Source of the DNA: Chloroflexota bacterium
GTDB lineage: Bacteria; Chloroflexota; Dehalococcoidia; Tepidiformales; Tepidiformaceae
Direction of reading: 5' to 3'
NCBI GenBank assembly: GCA_016191435.1
Contig: JACPOQ010000035.1
Span: 310,001-374,000, forward strand
Length of the DNA: 64,000 nt
Part shown: positions 16,250 to 24,015 of the stretch, one piece after another
How positions within the stretch are numbered: the stretch's first letter is position 1
How the letters are laid out: every line of letters starts with the position of its first letter
Translations under genes and position numbers: made by a program
The notes under the pieces: generated by a model
What the model saw: only the letters and a program-made list of their open reading frames with translations
What the model was told of the DNA's origin: nothing
The model's database searches: none

Positions 16250-16268
16250 CGCGCTCGCGTTGGTCTAG
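16250..16268 (+). repeat. 19-bp direct repeat, right copy
   Basis: Identical over 19 bases to 14746-16764's left copy at 14746-14764. Flanking bases differ on both sides, so the match is not part of a longer gene duplication. Confidence 0.85.
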
Positions 16269-16302
16269 CCCTGGCTGGGCGACCGAGTCGCCCCGGGCCA
16301 GG

Positions 16303-16908
16303 CTACGGCGCCCACGTCTCCAGGTTGCTTGGGTACTTCTTCAGCGTGGCCCCCCCGTCCACGTGGTGCGTCTGGCCGGTGATCCACGCGGAGGCGTCCG
16401 AGGCGAGGAACACCGCGAGGTTCGCCACGTCAATTGTTTCGCCCACCCGCCCGAGGGGCGTGACCGCCGCGAACGCCTCTTCAACCTCGGGCCGCCCCGC
16501 GAAAATCGGCGCGATGTTCTCGGTGCGGATCACCCCGGGGGCGATGCTGTTCACGCGAATCCGGTGCGGGCCGAGTTCGAGCGCCGCGACCTTGCCGAGC
16601 ATGATGATGCCGGCCTTCGCAGCGCAGTATGCGGCGTTCCCCTCGCCAGCCTGCACGCCGTTCAGGCTCGAGATGTTGATGATGCTGCCGCCCTCACCCT
16701 GAGCGATCAGACGCGCCGATTCGTACTTCACGCAGATGAATGCGCCGGTCAGGTGCGAGTCAATCACGCGCTGCCAGCGGCTCACCGAGCACTCCTGGAT
16801 CGATGCCAACCCCCGCGCCCCCACGCCGTTTACGGCCGCGTCCAGCCGCCCGAAGCGCGTGAACGCGCGCTCGACCATCCCCTGGACGACGCGGTCGAGA
16901 AGTACCAC
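16303..16908 (-). pseudogene. Short-chain dehydrogenase/reductase lacking its N-terminus
   Basis: The frame holds the central and C-terminal SDR parts: NGVGARG (the NNAG motif region), IINISSLNG, catalytic YCAAKAG with Tyr and Lys, APGVIRTENI, and ITGQTHHVDGGATLKKYP. The N-terminal TGxxxGxG cofactor loop and first two strands are absent; classical SDRs are 245-260 residues and this is 201 with an unrelated first ten residues. The break coincides with the remnant on the opposite strand at 16.9 kb, indicating a deletion junction. It is probably inactive. Confidence 0.7.
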
Positions 16909-16989
16909 GCGATCGAAGGTGGCCAGCAGACCCTGAGCAAACTGGCCGCCTACGTCACCGAGATCGTTCGGAAGAGAGTGGAGGACTGA
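16892..16989 (+). pseudogene. C-terminal remnant of a protein upstream of DHFR-like gene (possibly SRPBCC/AHSA1)
   Basis: In the frame ending with the TGA at 16987-16989 the sequence reads EKYHAIEGGQQTLSKLAAYV then TEIVRKRVED. This looks like the last helix of an SRPBCC/AHSA1-type protein. The stop overlaps the ATG of the DHFR-like gene (TGATG), the mark of an operon whose first gene has been lost. Family assignment is tentative. Confidence 0.4.
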
Positions 16990-17609
16990 TGGCCGGGAAG
17001 GTGTTCTTCAGCGTGTCGATGTCGCTGGACGGTTTCATCGCGCCCGAGTCCCTCGAGGACTTGATGGGGCAGCAGTGGATGGAACTGCAGCAGTGGATCC
17101 TCCCGCAGCGGTTCTTCCGGGAGAACCTGAAGCTTGGCGAGGGCGGCGAGGAAGGGCGCGACAACGACATCGTGCGGGAGACGTTCGAGCGCACCGGCGC
17201 GAGCGTGATGGGCAAGCGCATGTTCGAGGCCGGCGAGCAAGCCTGGTCGGAGGAGGCGCCGTTCCATACGCCGGTGTTCGTCGTGACGCACGAGAAGCGT
17301 GACCCCTGGGCGCGGCCGGGTGGGACCACCTTCCACTTCGTCAACGACGGCATCGAGGCCGCGCTCGAACAGGCCCGCGAGGCCGCCGGCGGCCGGGACG
17401 TCCGCATCGCGGGCGGCGGCGCAACGATCCTGGAGTACGTGAACGGCGGCCTGATCGACGAGTTCTCGATCGCGCTCTCACCCGCGCTGTTCGGCTCCGG
17501 AATCCGCCTGTTCGAGGGCGTGGACGCGGTCCGCGTGGCCCTCGAGCCGGTCCGCGCGGAGCCCTCCCCGAAGGTCACGCACCTGGCCTACGCAGTCCGG
17601 GAGCGGTAA
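16989..17609 (+). CDS. Dihydrofolate reductase family protein (RibD C-terminal-like)
   Basis: A 206-residue protein with the DHFR/RibD reductase fold: VFFSVSMSLDGFIAPE at the N-terminus, ASVMGKRMFEAGEQAW, FVVTHEKRDPW and RIAGGGATILEYVNGGLIDEFSIALSPALFGSGIRLFEG. Such YyaP/YwjB-like proteins bind NADPH but their substrate is usually unknown. It was evidently the second gene of an operon whose first gene is now a remnant. ATG 16989 overlaps the preceding stop. Confidence 0.85.
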   Translation: MAGKVFFSVSMSLDGFIAPESLEDLMGQQWMELQQWILPQRFFRENLKLGEGGEEGRDNDIVRETFERTGASVMGKRMFEAGEQAWSEEAPFHTPVFVVTHEKRDPWARPGGTTFHFVNDGIEAALEQAREAAGGRDVRIAGGGATILEYVNGGLIDEFSIALSPALFGSGIRLFEGVDAVRVALEPVRAEPSPKVTHLAYAVRER

Positions 17610-17620
17610 CTGTCTCGAAC

Positions 17621-17785
17621 TTAGCGCTCCCCCGCCGAGGTCAGCAGCGCGGTGAGATCCTCAACGGTCTGAGCGTCGGGAAGGGCGAGCGTTCGGGCCG
17701 CGATCTCGGCCGCGCGCTCCTCCCGGAGGAGCCTCACGGCGTTGTCGTGGAACTTCCTCGCCAGCTCAGGCTTCGCCAGCGAGTC
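17621..17785 (-). pseudogene. C-terminal remnant of MmgE/PrpD-family protein
   Basis: Reading leftwards, the frame gives LAKPELARKFHDNAVRLLRE, then EERAAEIAARTLALPDAQTV and a TAA at 17623-17621, with the ending LTALLTSAGER. The KF...A...L...A pattern matches the last helices of 2-methylcitrate dehydratase-like (MmgE/PrpD) proteins. Only about 54 residues remain. The frame breaks where an IS256-type transposase remnant begins on the other strand. Confidence 0.55.
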
Positions 17786-17920
17786 ACCAAGGGCCCCGGC
17801 TCCCGCGCCGCCGGTGTCGTGATGGCGTCCAAGCTCATCGAATCAGCACAGACCCGGTGGCGGGCCGTCAACGCACCCCACCTCGTCGCGCTGGTCCGTG
17901 CCGCCGCGGTATTCCCTTGA
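17774..17920 (+). pseudogene. C-terminal remnant of an IS256-family (mutator-type) transposase
   Basis: The plus-strand frame reads VTKGPGSRAAGVVMASKLIE, then SAQTRWRAVNAPHLVALVRA and a TGA at 17918. KG.GSR.AG..MA.KL...AQ.RWR.VN.PHLV.LVRAG is the conserved C-terminus of IS256 transposases. Everything upstream, including the DDE domain, is missing, and no inverted repeats are seen. Confidence 0.75.
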
Positions 17921-18115
17921 CACGCCGATCCACAGGTCTTGACTATTCCTCCGGCGCAGGGCCCCGTTCTTTCTGTCTGGCCATGCCGTGGGAGCGCCCC
18001 GAGTACCACCGAACTACCCCCGTACCGGGAGTGGGACACCATTTGGACACTATTGATCAGTCTGGTGATCACAAAGCGAGGGGCCGATTTCGGTCCTCGC
18101 AGATTCAAATCATGG
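17921..18115. other. Vestigial end of a second, older integrated element
   Basis: No gene is visible. GTGGGACACCATTTGGACAC at 18031-18050 matches the GGGACACC repeats found just inside both ends of the 40-kb element (18278 and 57915). Immediately before the tRNA fragment, GGTCCTCGCAGATTCAAA (from 18093) resembles GGCTCCCGCAGGTTCGAA, which occupies the same place before the intact tRNA at 58.0 kb. This looks like the integrase-side end of another element once integrated in the same tRNA site. Confidence 0.5.
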
Positions 18116-18163
18116 TGGTAGCGCGTAGGGGATTCGAACCCCTGATCTCCGCCTTGAAAGGGC
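18116..18163 (-). repeat. Attachment site (distal): tRNA-Glu 3' fragment
   Basis: On the minus strand this is the anticodon loop (CTTTCAA, anticodon TTC) through CCA of tRNA-Glu. It has no matching 5' half, so it is not a functional gene. It keeps the T-stem AGGGG/CCCCT, the same as the chromosomal tRNA-Glu(CTC) at 58.8 kb, so it is probably the displaced original chromosomal end. Confidence 0.88.
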
Positions 18164-18277
18164 AGCGTCGAAGCCGTCTCGCGTCCCAACGAGGCCTATT
18201 ATGTCCCTTCCTCGAATCTGTTGTCGCGGCTTCCTCCGGCGTCGTCCATGCAGAGCACCCTGCGTTCACCGTAGTTC

Positions 18278-18296
18278 GGACACCATTTGGGACACC
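18278..18296 (+). repeat. Putative integrase arm-type repeat, left end
   Basis: GGACACCATTTGGGACACC holds two GGACACC units separated by ATTTG. The same unit recurs after the integrase gene (57915-57956) and outside the left end (18031-18050). Position near both att sites suggests recombinase arm-binding sites. From here to 18624 no gene is seen. Confidence 0.5.
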
Positions 18297-18624
18297 ACGC
18301 CACGTTCCCTGCCGCCGACGCGGGGCCTCCTGTGTGCAACTCGAGGGGGCGCACCTCACCTCCAGGCCGAAGTCCAATCGGTCAGGCGACTTGTCTTGAT
18401 CGTGCGCGGAGTCGTGCCCGCGCCCTGCTGCCATAGCATGGCTAGCGCCCGGATGAGCGACGACCCTGCGGTAAATTGAAGAGCACATAAAGGAGCCCAC
18501 AAGCGTGAAGATCGTTGGCGTCGATTACGACGAATTGTTGTGTCCGAAGGCGGCCAGGGCGCCCCAGCAATACGCCCGAGGCCCAGTCCATGACGAAAGT
18601 GAACTCCGTTGGGCCAAGTTTCAC

Positions 18625-19743
18625 TCAGGCTGGCACCCACACGGGGCGGACAGAATGGGACGCACGGGGACGCATTGGGAGAGCGTCGGCGAGCCGGAGG
18701 AAGGCCGTGTTGGCAATGAGATGGAACAACACGGCCGGCGAAACTCCGGGCTTCTCCACTACTCGCGTGCGGTAGCTCTTCCGACGGCTCGAACGGCCGT
18801 CCTCGTAGGCGTCATCCTCTCCGGTCTTGCGGCTGATGCGCTCGACGATGCCGTAGCGAGACACCCACTTCGCTTCGTCCCCGTAGCCAAACTCCTCCCT
18901 CACCGCTGGCGAGAACCGCCAGAGCAGATAGAAGAGGGTCGAGGAATAGCCGCCCATCAGGGTGCCGGTGAGCGTGAGGACGGCCTTGCATGCTTCGGCG
19001 AGCGTGCCTGCCGCCAGCCCCTGGGCAGAGCCGCGTGCCTTGTATTCGTGCTGCTCGTCGATGAGCAGGAGGTCGAAGTACCCGGGCATGTGCCGGGCGA
19101 TGTAATCGGCAAGCGGGTAGCGGCGGGGACCGCGGCAGTCCGCCTGCCAGAGCGGTCCGTGGCACTGCTCGCAGATGTGTTTCTTCCGTCCAAGGTCTTC
19201 CGTCTCTAGCGGCAGACCTTCGTCATCGACGATGGGCGAGAAGCACGACGGGCAACAGGTGAGCGCCACCACTCCGCCCTGCTCATCGCGAGCAGCGCCG
19301 CTTCCCTCGATGACATGACGCGTCACGACCGCCGGTTCCCAGCGGTAGGAGAGTTTCGCATGTTCTCGCGAGAGGATGACGAAGAGCGGCCAGCCGCCAG
19401 CGTGACGGACCTTCTCCAGGTCACTGATCGTGCGGACGATGACCGCGTTAGCGCTCGGCACCGTCGCTTTCACCTCGCGCTGCCACTTCCGCACGAGGTG
19501 GGGCGGGCAGAGGACCAGCACGCGCTCAAAGCCCGCGAGCGTGGCGGCCGCCGTCCCGATCGTGGTCTTACCCGTGCCCATCTCGCCGACGAGGTTGGTG
19601 GCGCGGTGGGTTTGCAGAGAGAGCGCGCAGGCACGAATCACATCGGACTGGGCGCCCATCGGGCGGCGACCGAGCCGCCGCAGGTCGAAGCCCAGCTCCT
19701 CCCGGCTGGCTGCCGAGTAGATCGGCGGATAGGCCTCCAGCAC
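18625..19743 (-). pseudogene. SF2 (SNF2-like) helicase, second half missing
   Basis: Contains the first RecA-like domain: NLVGEMGTGKTTIGTAAA (Walker A), VLVLCPPHLVRKWQREV, a Cys-rich insertion CCPSCFSP...CEQCHGPLW (probable zinc ribbon), YFDLLLIDEQHEYKA (DEQH box) and LTLTGTLMGGYSSTLFYLLW (motif III). The second helicase domain with motifs V and VI is absent; recognisable homology stops near 18680 and the last 17 residues to the stop are unrelated. It starts at GTG 19743, although the frame is open further upstream into the preceding gene. With the methyltransferase it forms a pair common on such plasmid-like elements. Confidence 0.7.
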
Positions 19744-19790
19744 GGCATCGGTGATGGCGCCCTGAAAGGCTTCGACGAACTGGGCGAGGT

Positions 19791-20843
19791 TCAGGCGGAA
19801 GGCTCCATGAGCTGTCCGCCCTGTTCGATGTCCTCGAATTCCCCCGTCTCAAGGTCGAGCAGGACGACCGACGTGCGGAGGAACTCGCGTTCGACTTCGA
19901 CATCGGGGTCTGCTGACTCGACGGGGCGGCTCGCCTTGGTGATGCGGCCCTTCACGAGCACGCGGCGGGAACCGTCCTCGATCAGGACGTTGTTGAGGAA
20001 GCCCGCTGCGATGAGCACAGCGAGGTGCCCACGCCGTAGCGGCATGAGGGGCCGGACGGGCCGCTCGCTCGCTGGCCAGAATCGTTCGACCAGCGCGGTG
20101 TTCGTCCACAACCCGCGCTCCCTGGCCTCCGCCGCTGCCGTTTCGGGCTCGAAGAATTGCGACGCGAATACGACCGGTCCGGCCGGCAACGCGGGCAGCT
20201 CGTAGATCGGCGATGTCGGGCCGGGCGACGGAAGCTCCGGCAGCGAACCAGTCGCCCATGCTTCCACCTGCGACTGTGCGTCAGCGGCGATCGCCTGCGT
20301 CGTGCGCCTCCTCCCGAGTACCACGCATTGCCGGAAGGCCTCGTACTCGGGATCGTGGAAGCGATAGCAGCGCAGCGCCTCGTGGCGGGATGCGAGGTAA
20401 CGGGCCGACTGCGCGAGCCGCGCTTGCGGGACGATGTAGATGATCAGCCCGCCCGGGGCGAGCGTGCGGCTCATCGTCGTGAGGAAGCTGTGCTCCAGCC
20501 GCTTGCCGTCGTCACCTTCGTCGTACGGCGGGTTGAGCCAGAGGCAGGAGAATGCCTCGTGGCCGAGCCGGACGGCGAAGGCGCTGCCGGCAATGACGTG
20601 GTCGAGGACCTGCCGAGCCTCGGCGGCGCGGTGCTGCTCGATCTCGATCCCATAGGTCTCGGCGCCACCGATGGCGTCCGCAAACCGCCGGAGGGCATCA
20701 CCCGTGCCACAGCAGGGGTCCAGGAGCCGTGCGACACGGCGATGGGAGGATGGGGCGTGGCGGACGAGCGCGGCCACGCGTTCGACGACCGAAGGCGGAG
20801 TCGGGTAGAACTGCGCTTTCGCGACGCCTTCAAGGCGAGCCAT
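19791..20843 (-). CDS. DUF6094-like DNA methyltransferase
   Basis: A 350-residue class I methyltransferase. Motif I is ARLLDPCCGTGDALRRFAD (about 39-57) and the catalytic motif is CLWLNPPYDEGDDGKRLEHSFL (NPPY, about 107), the signature of N6-adenine-type amino-methyltransferases. The N-terminal AKAQFYPTPPSVVERVA and the C-terminal part (GHLAVLIAAGFLNNVLIEDG) match DUF6094 proteins found on integrative elements. No restriction endonuclease lies next to it, so it may protect the element from host restriction. The downstream helicase frame begins immediately after its stop. Confidence 0.78.
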   Translation of the reverse strand: MARLEGVAKAQFYPTPPSVVERVAALVRHAPSSHRRVARLLDPCCGTGDALRRFADAIGGAETYGIEIEQHRAAEARQVLDHVIAGSAFAVRLGHEAFSCLWLNPPYDEGDDGKRLEHSFLTTMSRTLAPGGLIIYIVPQARLAQSARYLASRHEALRCYRFHDPEYEAFRQCVVLGRRRTTQAIAADAQSQVEAWATGSLPELPSPGPTSPIYELPALPAGPVVFASQFFEPETAAAEARERGLWTNTALVERFWPASERPVRPLMPLRRGHLAVLIAAGFLNNVLIEDGSRRVLVKGRITKASRPVESADPDVEVEREFLRTSVVLLDLETGEFEDIEQGGQLMEPSA

Positions 20844-20929
20844 GCCGGGCCCCGTGCGTTTCTCGCGGATCGAGGTGTTGTCGGTTGCTATGCATCGAGT
20901 GCTCCTTTCCTGTCTTGGGCAACCAAGGA

Positions 20930-20953
20930 GGGGCGCCTCGGCTGAGGCGCCCC
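20930..20953. terminator. Strong hairpin between toxin-antitoxin pair and methyltransferase
   Basis: A 10-bp stem GGGGCGCCTC / GAGGCGCCCC with a GGCT loop, followed on the plus strand by TTTCTCT. It lies just downstream of the toxin gene (minus strand) and could end that transcript. Confidence 0.6.
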
Positions 20954-20988
20954 TTTCTCTCAGTGGCGAATCGGCGGTATACCGGTTC

Positions 20989-21495
20989 CTACTGGTCCTC
21001 CACCACGCTGGCCAGGTCCTCCCATCGTCGATTCCGGATGGTCTCCAGGGATTCTGGCGACCACCCGAGCACGTCAGGCAGGAACACCGCCACCAGCATG
21101 ATCCGCACGCGGGCGTTCAAGCGTTCGGCCGTCGCGCCAGGCGCAGTGAAGTCCCGATCGTTGGTCACGAAGATGTCCGCTCGGCCATCGAGCAACGCGA
21201 GGGCGATCGGGACGTCCTTCGCGCTTCGCACGAGGTCGAGGTTGGCTGCTACCCGCCCACCGGTCGGCATTGGCAACTCCTCGTAGCGGGAGCCAACAAG
21301 GAAGGCATCGAGCGCGGCCTGCTGAGCCGGGAGCGGCAGGTGGCGGCGGGCCTCGACCACGACCTGCTCGGGCAGGACCAGATCGAACAGGCCGCGTGTT
21401 GCGGCCCGCATGACCTCGAACGGCCAGCGGGGCAATCGAACCCCGGCGATGAGGACGTTTGCGTCGAGTGCCACGCGCAGGCTAGGCGGCTCCAT
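20989..21495 (-). CDS. PIN-domain ribonuclease toxin (VapC-like)
   Basis: A 168-residue PIN domain expected to cut RNA unless bound by its antitoxin. Acidic residues are visible in RVALDANVLIAG (first Asp), LVLPEQVVVEARRHL (Glu), KDVPIALALLDGRADIFVTNDRDF (later Asps), in PIN order. The gene overlaps the antitoxin gene by 14 nt, the usual cassette arrangement. Such pairs stabilise mobile elements. Confidence 0.82.
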   Translation of the reverse strand: MEPPSLRVALDANVLIAGVRLPRWPFEVMRAATRGLFDLVLPEQVVVEARRHLPLPAQQAALDAFLVGSRYEELPMPTGGRVAANLDLVRSAKDVPIALALLDGRADIFVTNDRDFTAPGATAERLNARVRIMLVAVFLPDVLGWSPESLETIRNRRWEDLASVVEDQ

Positions 21496-21787
21496 ACCGC
21501 TCGCGGTAGAGGTCTTCGCGCGTTTGCCTTACCGCCTCGACGATCTCCTCTTCGCTGGGCTCCGGGCCTTGAACTTCGCGCGCCGCCTGGGCGGCTTGGC
21601 GAGTGAATTCAACCGCCGCCCTCTCGCGGCGCACATGTTCCAGCGCATCGAGGTCGTCGATGCTCACGACAGCGACGAAGGGCTGGCCCTGCTTTTCGAC
21701 GATGACCGGCTCACCGGTATACCGCACACGGTCCGTCAGTTCGGCGAAATGCGATCGTGCCTCGCGCGAAGACACGCGTCTGGTCAT
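21482..21787 (-). CDS. Phd/YefM-type antitoxin
   Basis: A 101-residue antitoxin. MTRRVSSREARSHFAELTDRVRYTGEPVIVEKQGQPFVAVVSIDDLDAL is the Phd/YefM DNA-binding fold, and the C-terminal acidic tail would wrap the toxin. ATG 21787 (with GGAGC upstream) is chosen over an upstream ATG that lacks an RBS. It probably represses its own promoter in the 94-nt gap to 21881. Confidence 0.85.
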   Translation of the reverse strand: MTRRVSSREARSHFAELTDRVRYTGEPVIVEKQGQPFVAVVSIDDLDALEHVRRERAAVEFTRQAAQAAREVQGPEPSEEEIVEAVRQTREDLYRERYGAA

Positions 21788-21880
21788 GGTTGAAGCTCCT
21801 TTCCCATCTGGCTGCGCACGGCCGCCGCGGGATGCGTGGCCTGCGTACCTAGCGTAACTAGTGTACACATTTGGGCTGGC

Positions 21881-22675
21881 CTAGGTGATCTCGTCGTCGC
21901 GGCGGAATCCGAACAGACACCGACCGTGGAGCGGGGCGCACCAGTAGTGCCAGAACGTCCCATCTGGGTCGAGGAGTCCGGCCGCGTGCGACTGCTTCGG
22001 CTCGCCGGAGTGGTCCTCCGGGTCATGCTCTTCCCAGTGGTAGACGCGGTCGTGCAGTGCACCGTCGTGTCCGGGGCACGGCTCGCCGAAACCCGCTGCG
22101 AGGCGGTACTCCTGACCGGCATCGGGACGCCGCTTTTCAGAAGGTGGTCCGAGGCGATGGCAGTGCGCCGACGCGCAATGCACGCGCCCGGCACATAGAT
22201 GCACTCTCCACCAACCGTCCCGTTCGGCGTCGACCCACCATGCGGGCGGCAGCGTTTCGAGCTCGTGCGACCGCAGGTGCGCAACGAGCAGGTCAGGTCC
22301 TGTGCTCCCGTAGGGATGCAGGCGGAACCCCGACACCCATCCGCAGGAGCATCTCCCGACCATGCGGCGAGTGACCTTCCCGCGCTTCACCTCATCCTCA
22401 TGGGCCGCGGCGATGATCCAACGCCCCTGCGGATCGGTGAGCGAGAAACGGTAAGGCTCCACCTGCACCGGGGAGTCATCGCCGATGGGCCGGGAGTCGT
22501 CGTCCGCAGCCACGTGTGTGACGTGGTGCGAGGGGAGTGGATCTCCTTCGGGGAGCTCTCGCGTCGCGGCGATGCCCGACAGATCGGCCACAGCCTCGCC
22601 GAAGAGGTCAAGCTGCCTATCGGCCACGTCGAGCTTTCGCTTCGGCCGGATGTCCGAGCGCTGTGACCGCCGCAC
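21881..22675 (-). CDS. Hypothetical element protein, Cys/His-rich
   Basis: 264 residues, no membrane segment. It contains several Cys and His pairs (GRCSCGWVSGFRLH, HLCAGRVHCASAHCHRLG, GEPCPGHDGALHDRVYHWEEHDPEDH) that suggest zinc binding, plus a C-terminal FWHYWCAPLHGRCLFGF. It overlaps the preceding peptidase-like gene by 59 nt. I recognise no family. Confidence 0.6.
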   Translation of the reverse strand: MRRSQRSDIRPKRKLDVADRQLDLFGEAVADLSGIAATRELPEGDPLPSHHVTHVAADDDSRPIGDDSPVQVEPYRFSLTDPQGRWIIAAAHEDEVKRGKVTRRMVGRCSCGWVSGFRLHPYGSTGPDLLVAHLRSHELETLPPAWWVDAERDGWWRVHLCAGRVHCASAHCHRLGPPSEKRRPDAGQEYRLAAGFGEPCPGHDGALHDRVYHWEEHDPEDHSGEPKQSHAAGLLDPDGTFWHYWCAPLHGRCLFGFRRDDEIT

Positions 22676-23000
22676 GCCAGCGCTCCCCGTGGCCGCTGTT
22701 CGGTGCTAGCAGGTGAGCGTACTCGTGGGCGAGCAGGGCCGACGGCCGTCCTGTTGGGGTGACGACTCGCCCGGCCCTGGTGCTGAGGATGCAGATCCAG
22801 CCGCAGCGAGGATCGCGTGGATGGTTGTGGGCGTGCCCCCGCCGGCGAAACGCACCACGCCGCGGCGTCCCGATCGCTTCGGCGCAACCGCCGACGCTGA
22901 TCCCGGTCACGGGAACGGCACGGATGCCGGCGGCAGCAGCCTTCTTCGCGAGGGCCGCGATTGCCGCTCGATAGACGTCTGCGTCGAGGGCCTCGGCCAT
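22617..23000 (-). CDS. Putative zinc metallopeptidase-like protein
   Basis: 127 residues with LLAHEYAHLLAPNSGHGERWRAAV near residue 87, an HExxH motif followed ten residues later by His, as in SprT-like and other small zincins. The N-terminal half (AAIAALAKKAAAAGIRAVPVTGISVGGCAEAIGTP) does not match a standard SprT domain. It may process element or host proteins. Spacing to neighbours is minimal, so it is part of the 31.5-to-21.9-kb minus-strand run. Confidence 0.6.
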   Translation of the reverse strand: MAEALDADVYRAAIAALAKKAAAAGIRAVPVTGISVGGCAEAIGTPRRGAFRRRGHAHNHPRDPRCGWICILSTRAGRVVTPTGRPSALLAHEYAHLLAPNSGHGERWRAAVTALGHPAEAKARRGR

Positions 23001-23003
23001 CGT

Positions 23004-23594
23004 TCAGGCGGCCTTCAGGTCAACGCCCGCGACGCCGGTCGTCTCCACGACAAGCGCGCGTCGACGAACAGCGTCGCCGATGTCAGCTCGTAGTGCTTCC
23101 GGCCGGGGCCGGCAGCGGTAGGCCCGCAGTCCAGCCGATTCAAGTTCCTGCACCTCTTCATTCTCCAGCCCACGCCGCCAGAGCCAATCCACCCACGAGG
23201 GATGCAGCGGCAAGTCGAGCCGGCGAGCGAGGAAGCGGAAGTGAAGCGGAGCCGCGTCGTCCCGCTCCCGGACGAGGAGGAGGAAGTCGAGGCGGTCGGT
23301 CGCATAGGCGGCGATCTCAGGGATGAGCATGCCGTGGTAGGCGGAGGCTGATGGCAGGCGCATTCCGGTGAAGCGCCATGTCCCCCAGGCCTCCCGGGCG
23401 AGCGGCGTTGGTTCGCCGCCCAGTTCCGTGGTCCTGAGGAACCCTGCCTCGCCTTTCACGAGCCGCGCCCAGATGGCTCGCACGGCCTGCTGATGGCCCA
23501 GCATGGAGAGGAACCAGAGTTCGTTCCCGCCGCGGGCACAGCCGTCGACGGTCGCCGTGAAGCCTCCGGCCCTGATCGTCAAGAGGTTCATCAT
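23004..23594 (-). CDS. Hypothetical element protein
   Basis: About 196 residues from ATG 23594 (MMNLLTIRAGGFTATVDGCA); a longer frame exists but overlaps the upstream zinc-ribbon gene. Alpha/beta character with RHGMLIPEIAAYATDRLDFLLLVRERDDAAPLHFRFLARRLDLPLHPSWVDWLWRRGL-type central part. It ends 3 nt before the metallopeptidase-like gene. No family recognised. Confidence 0.55.
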   Translation of the reverse strand: MMNLLTIRAGGFTATVDGCARGGNELWFLSMLGHQQAVRAIWARLVKGEAGFLRTTELGGEPTPLAREAWGTWRFTGMRLPSASAYHGMLIPEIAAYATDRLDFLLLVRERDDAAPLHFRFLARRLDLPLHPSWVDWLWRRGLENEEVQELESAGLRAYRCRPRPEALRADIGDAVRRRALVVETTGVAGVDLKAA

Positions 23595-23788
23595 CGGCCT
23601 CGCGGCGCGGTTGCCTGGGGACCATCTGTTCTGGCAGGCCGCGGGTTGTTGTCGTCCGCGTCCTCGAAGAGGGGAGGCGCGACGGGCAGCGCAGCGCTCT
23701 CCGGCGGTTCGTAGCCGCAGCGGTCGCAGTAACGCAGGTGACCGTCCTCGGTCAGCGGGCGTTCGCAGCGCGGGCAGCAGGCGGACAT
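23591..23788 (-). CDS. Small zinc-ribbon protein
   Basis: 65 residues. MSACCPRCERPLTEDGHLRYCDRCGYEPPE carries two CxxC pairs 16 residues apart, a zinc ribbon. The C-terminal half is acidic and Pro-rich, probably disordered. The stop overlaps the start of the next gene (ATGA). Confidence 0.65.
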   Translation of the reverse strand: MSACCPRCERPLTEDGHLRYCDRCGYEPPESAALPVAPPLFEDADDNNPRPARTDGPQATAPRGR

Positions 23789-24015
23789 GCCTCGTCCCAT
23801 TCCGAGATTGCGTAGGCGCGGCGCGCCTCCCACTCGGCATGTTCGTAGCGGTCGAGAAGGAACGCGGCTCTATCGGGGTCGCCGGCGACAGCTGCCTCGA
23901 GCGCGTCGAGCGCCCAATCCTCCACCGGCGACTGGGCGTCGTAGAAGCTCGCTTCGTGGTCGATGCTGCGGACGACCGCCAGAGCGGCGCGGCGCAGCAG
24001 TTCGTGTTCTTCCAT
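23752..24015 (-). CDS. Small acidic helical hypothetical protein
   Basis: 87 residues, highly helical (HELLRRAALAVVRSIDHEASFYDAQ... LDALEAAVAGDPDRAAFLLDRYEHAEWEARRAYA). An AAGGAGGTTGATC Shine-Dalgarno precedes the start. It abuts 24016 with no gap and overlaps the zinc-ribbon gene by 37 nt. Unknown function. Confidence 0.55.
   Translation of the reverse strand: MEEHELLRRAALAVVRSIDHEASFYDAQSPVEDWALDALEAAVAGDPDRAAFLLDRYEHAEWEARRAYAISEWDEACPPAARAANAR

Noticed and set aside
16363..16989. A full-length 208-codon plus-strand gene upstream of the DHFR-like gene
   Set aside because: Only its last ~30 codons look like protein; the rest is antisense to the SDR frame.
18116..18163. A second tRNA-Glu(TTC) gene at the left end
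   Set aside because: Only the 3' half is present; the sequence beyond the anticodon stem does not supply the D-arm or 5' acceptor strand.
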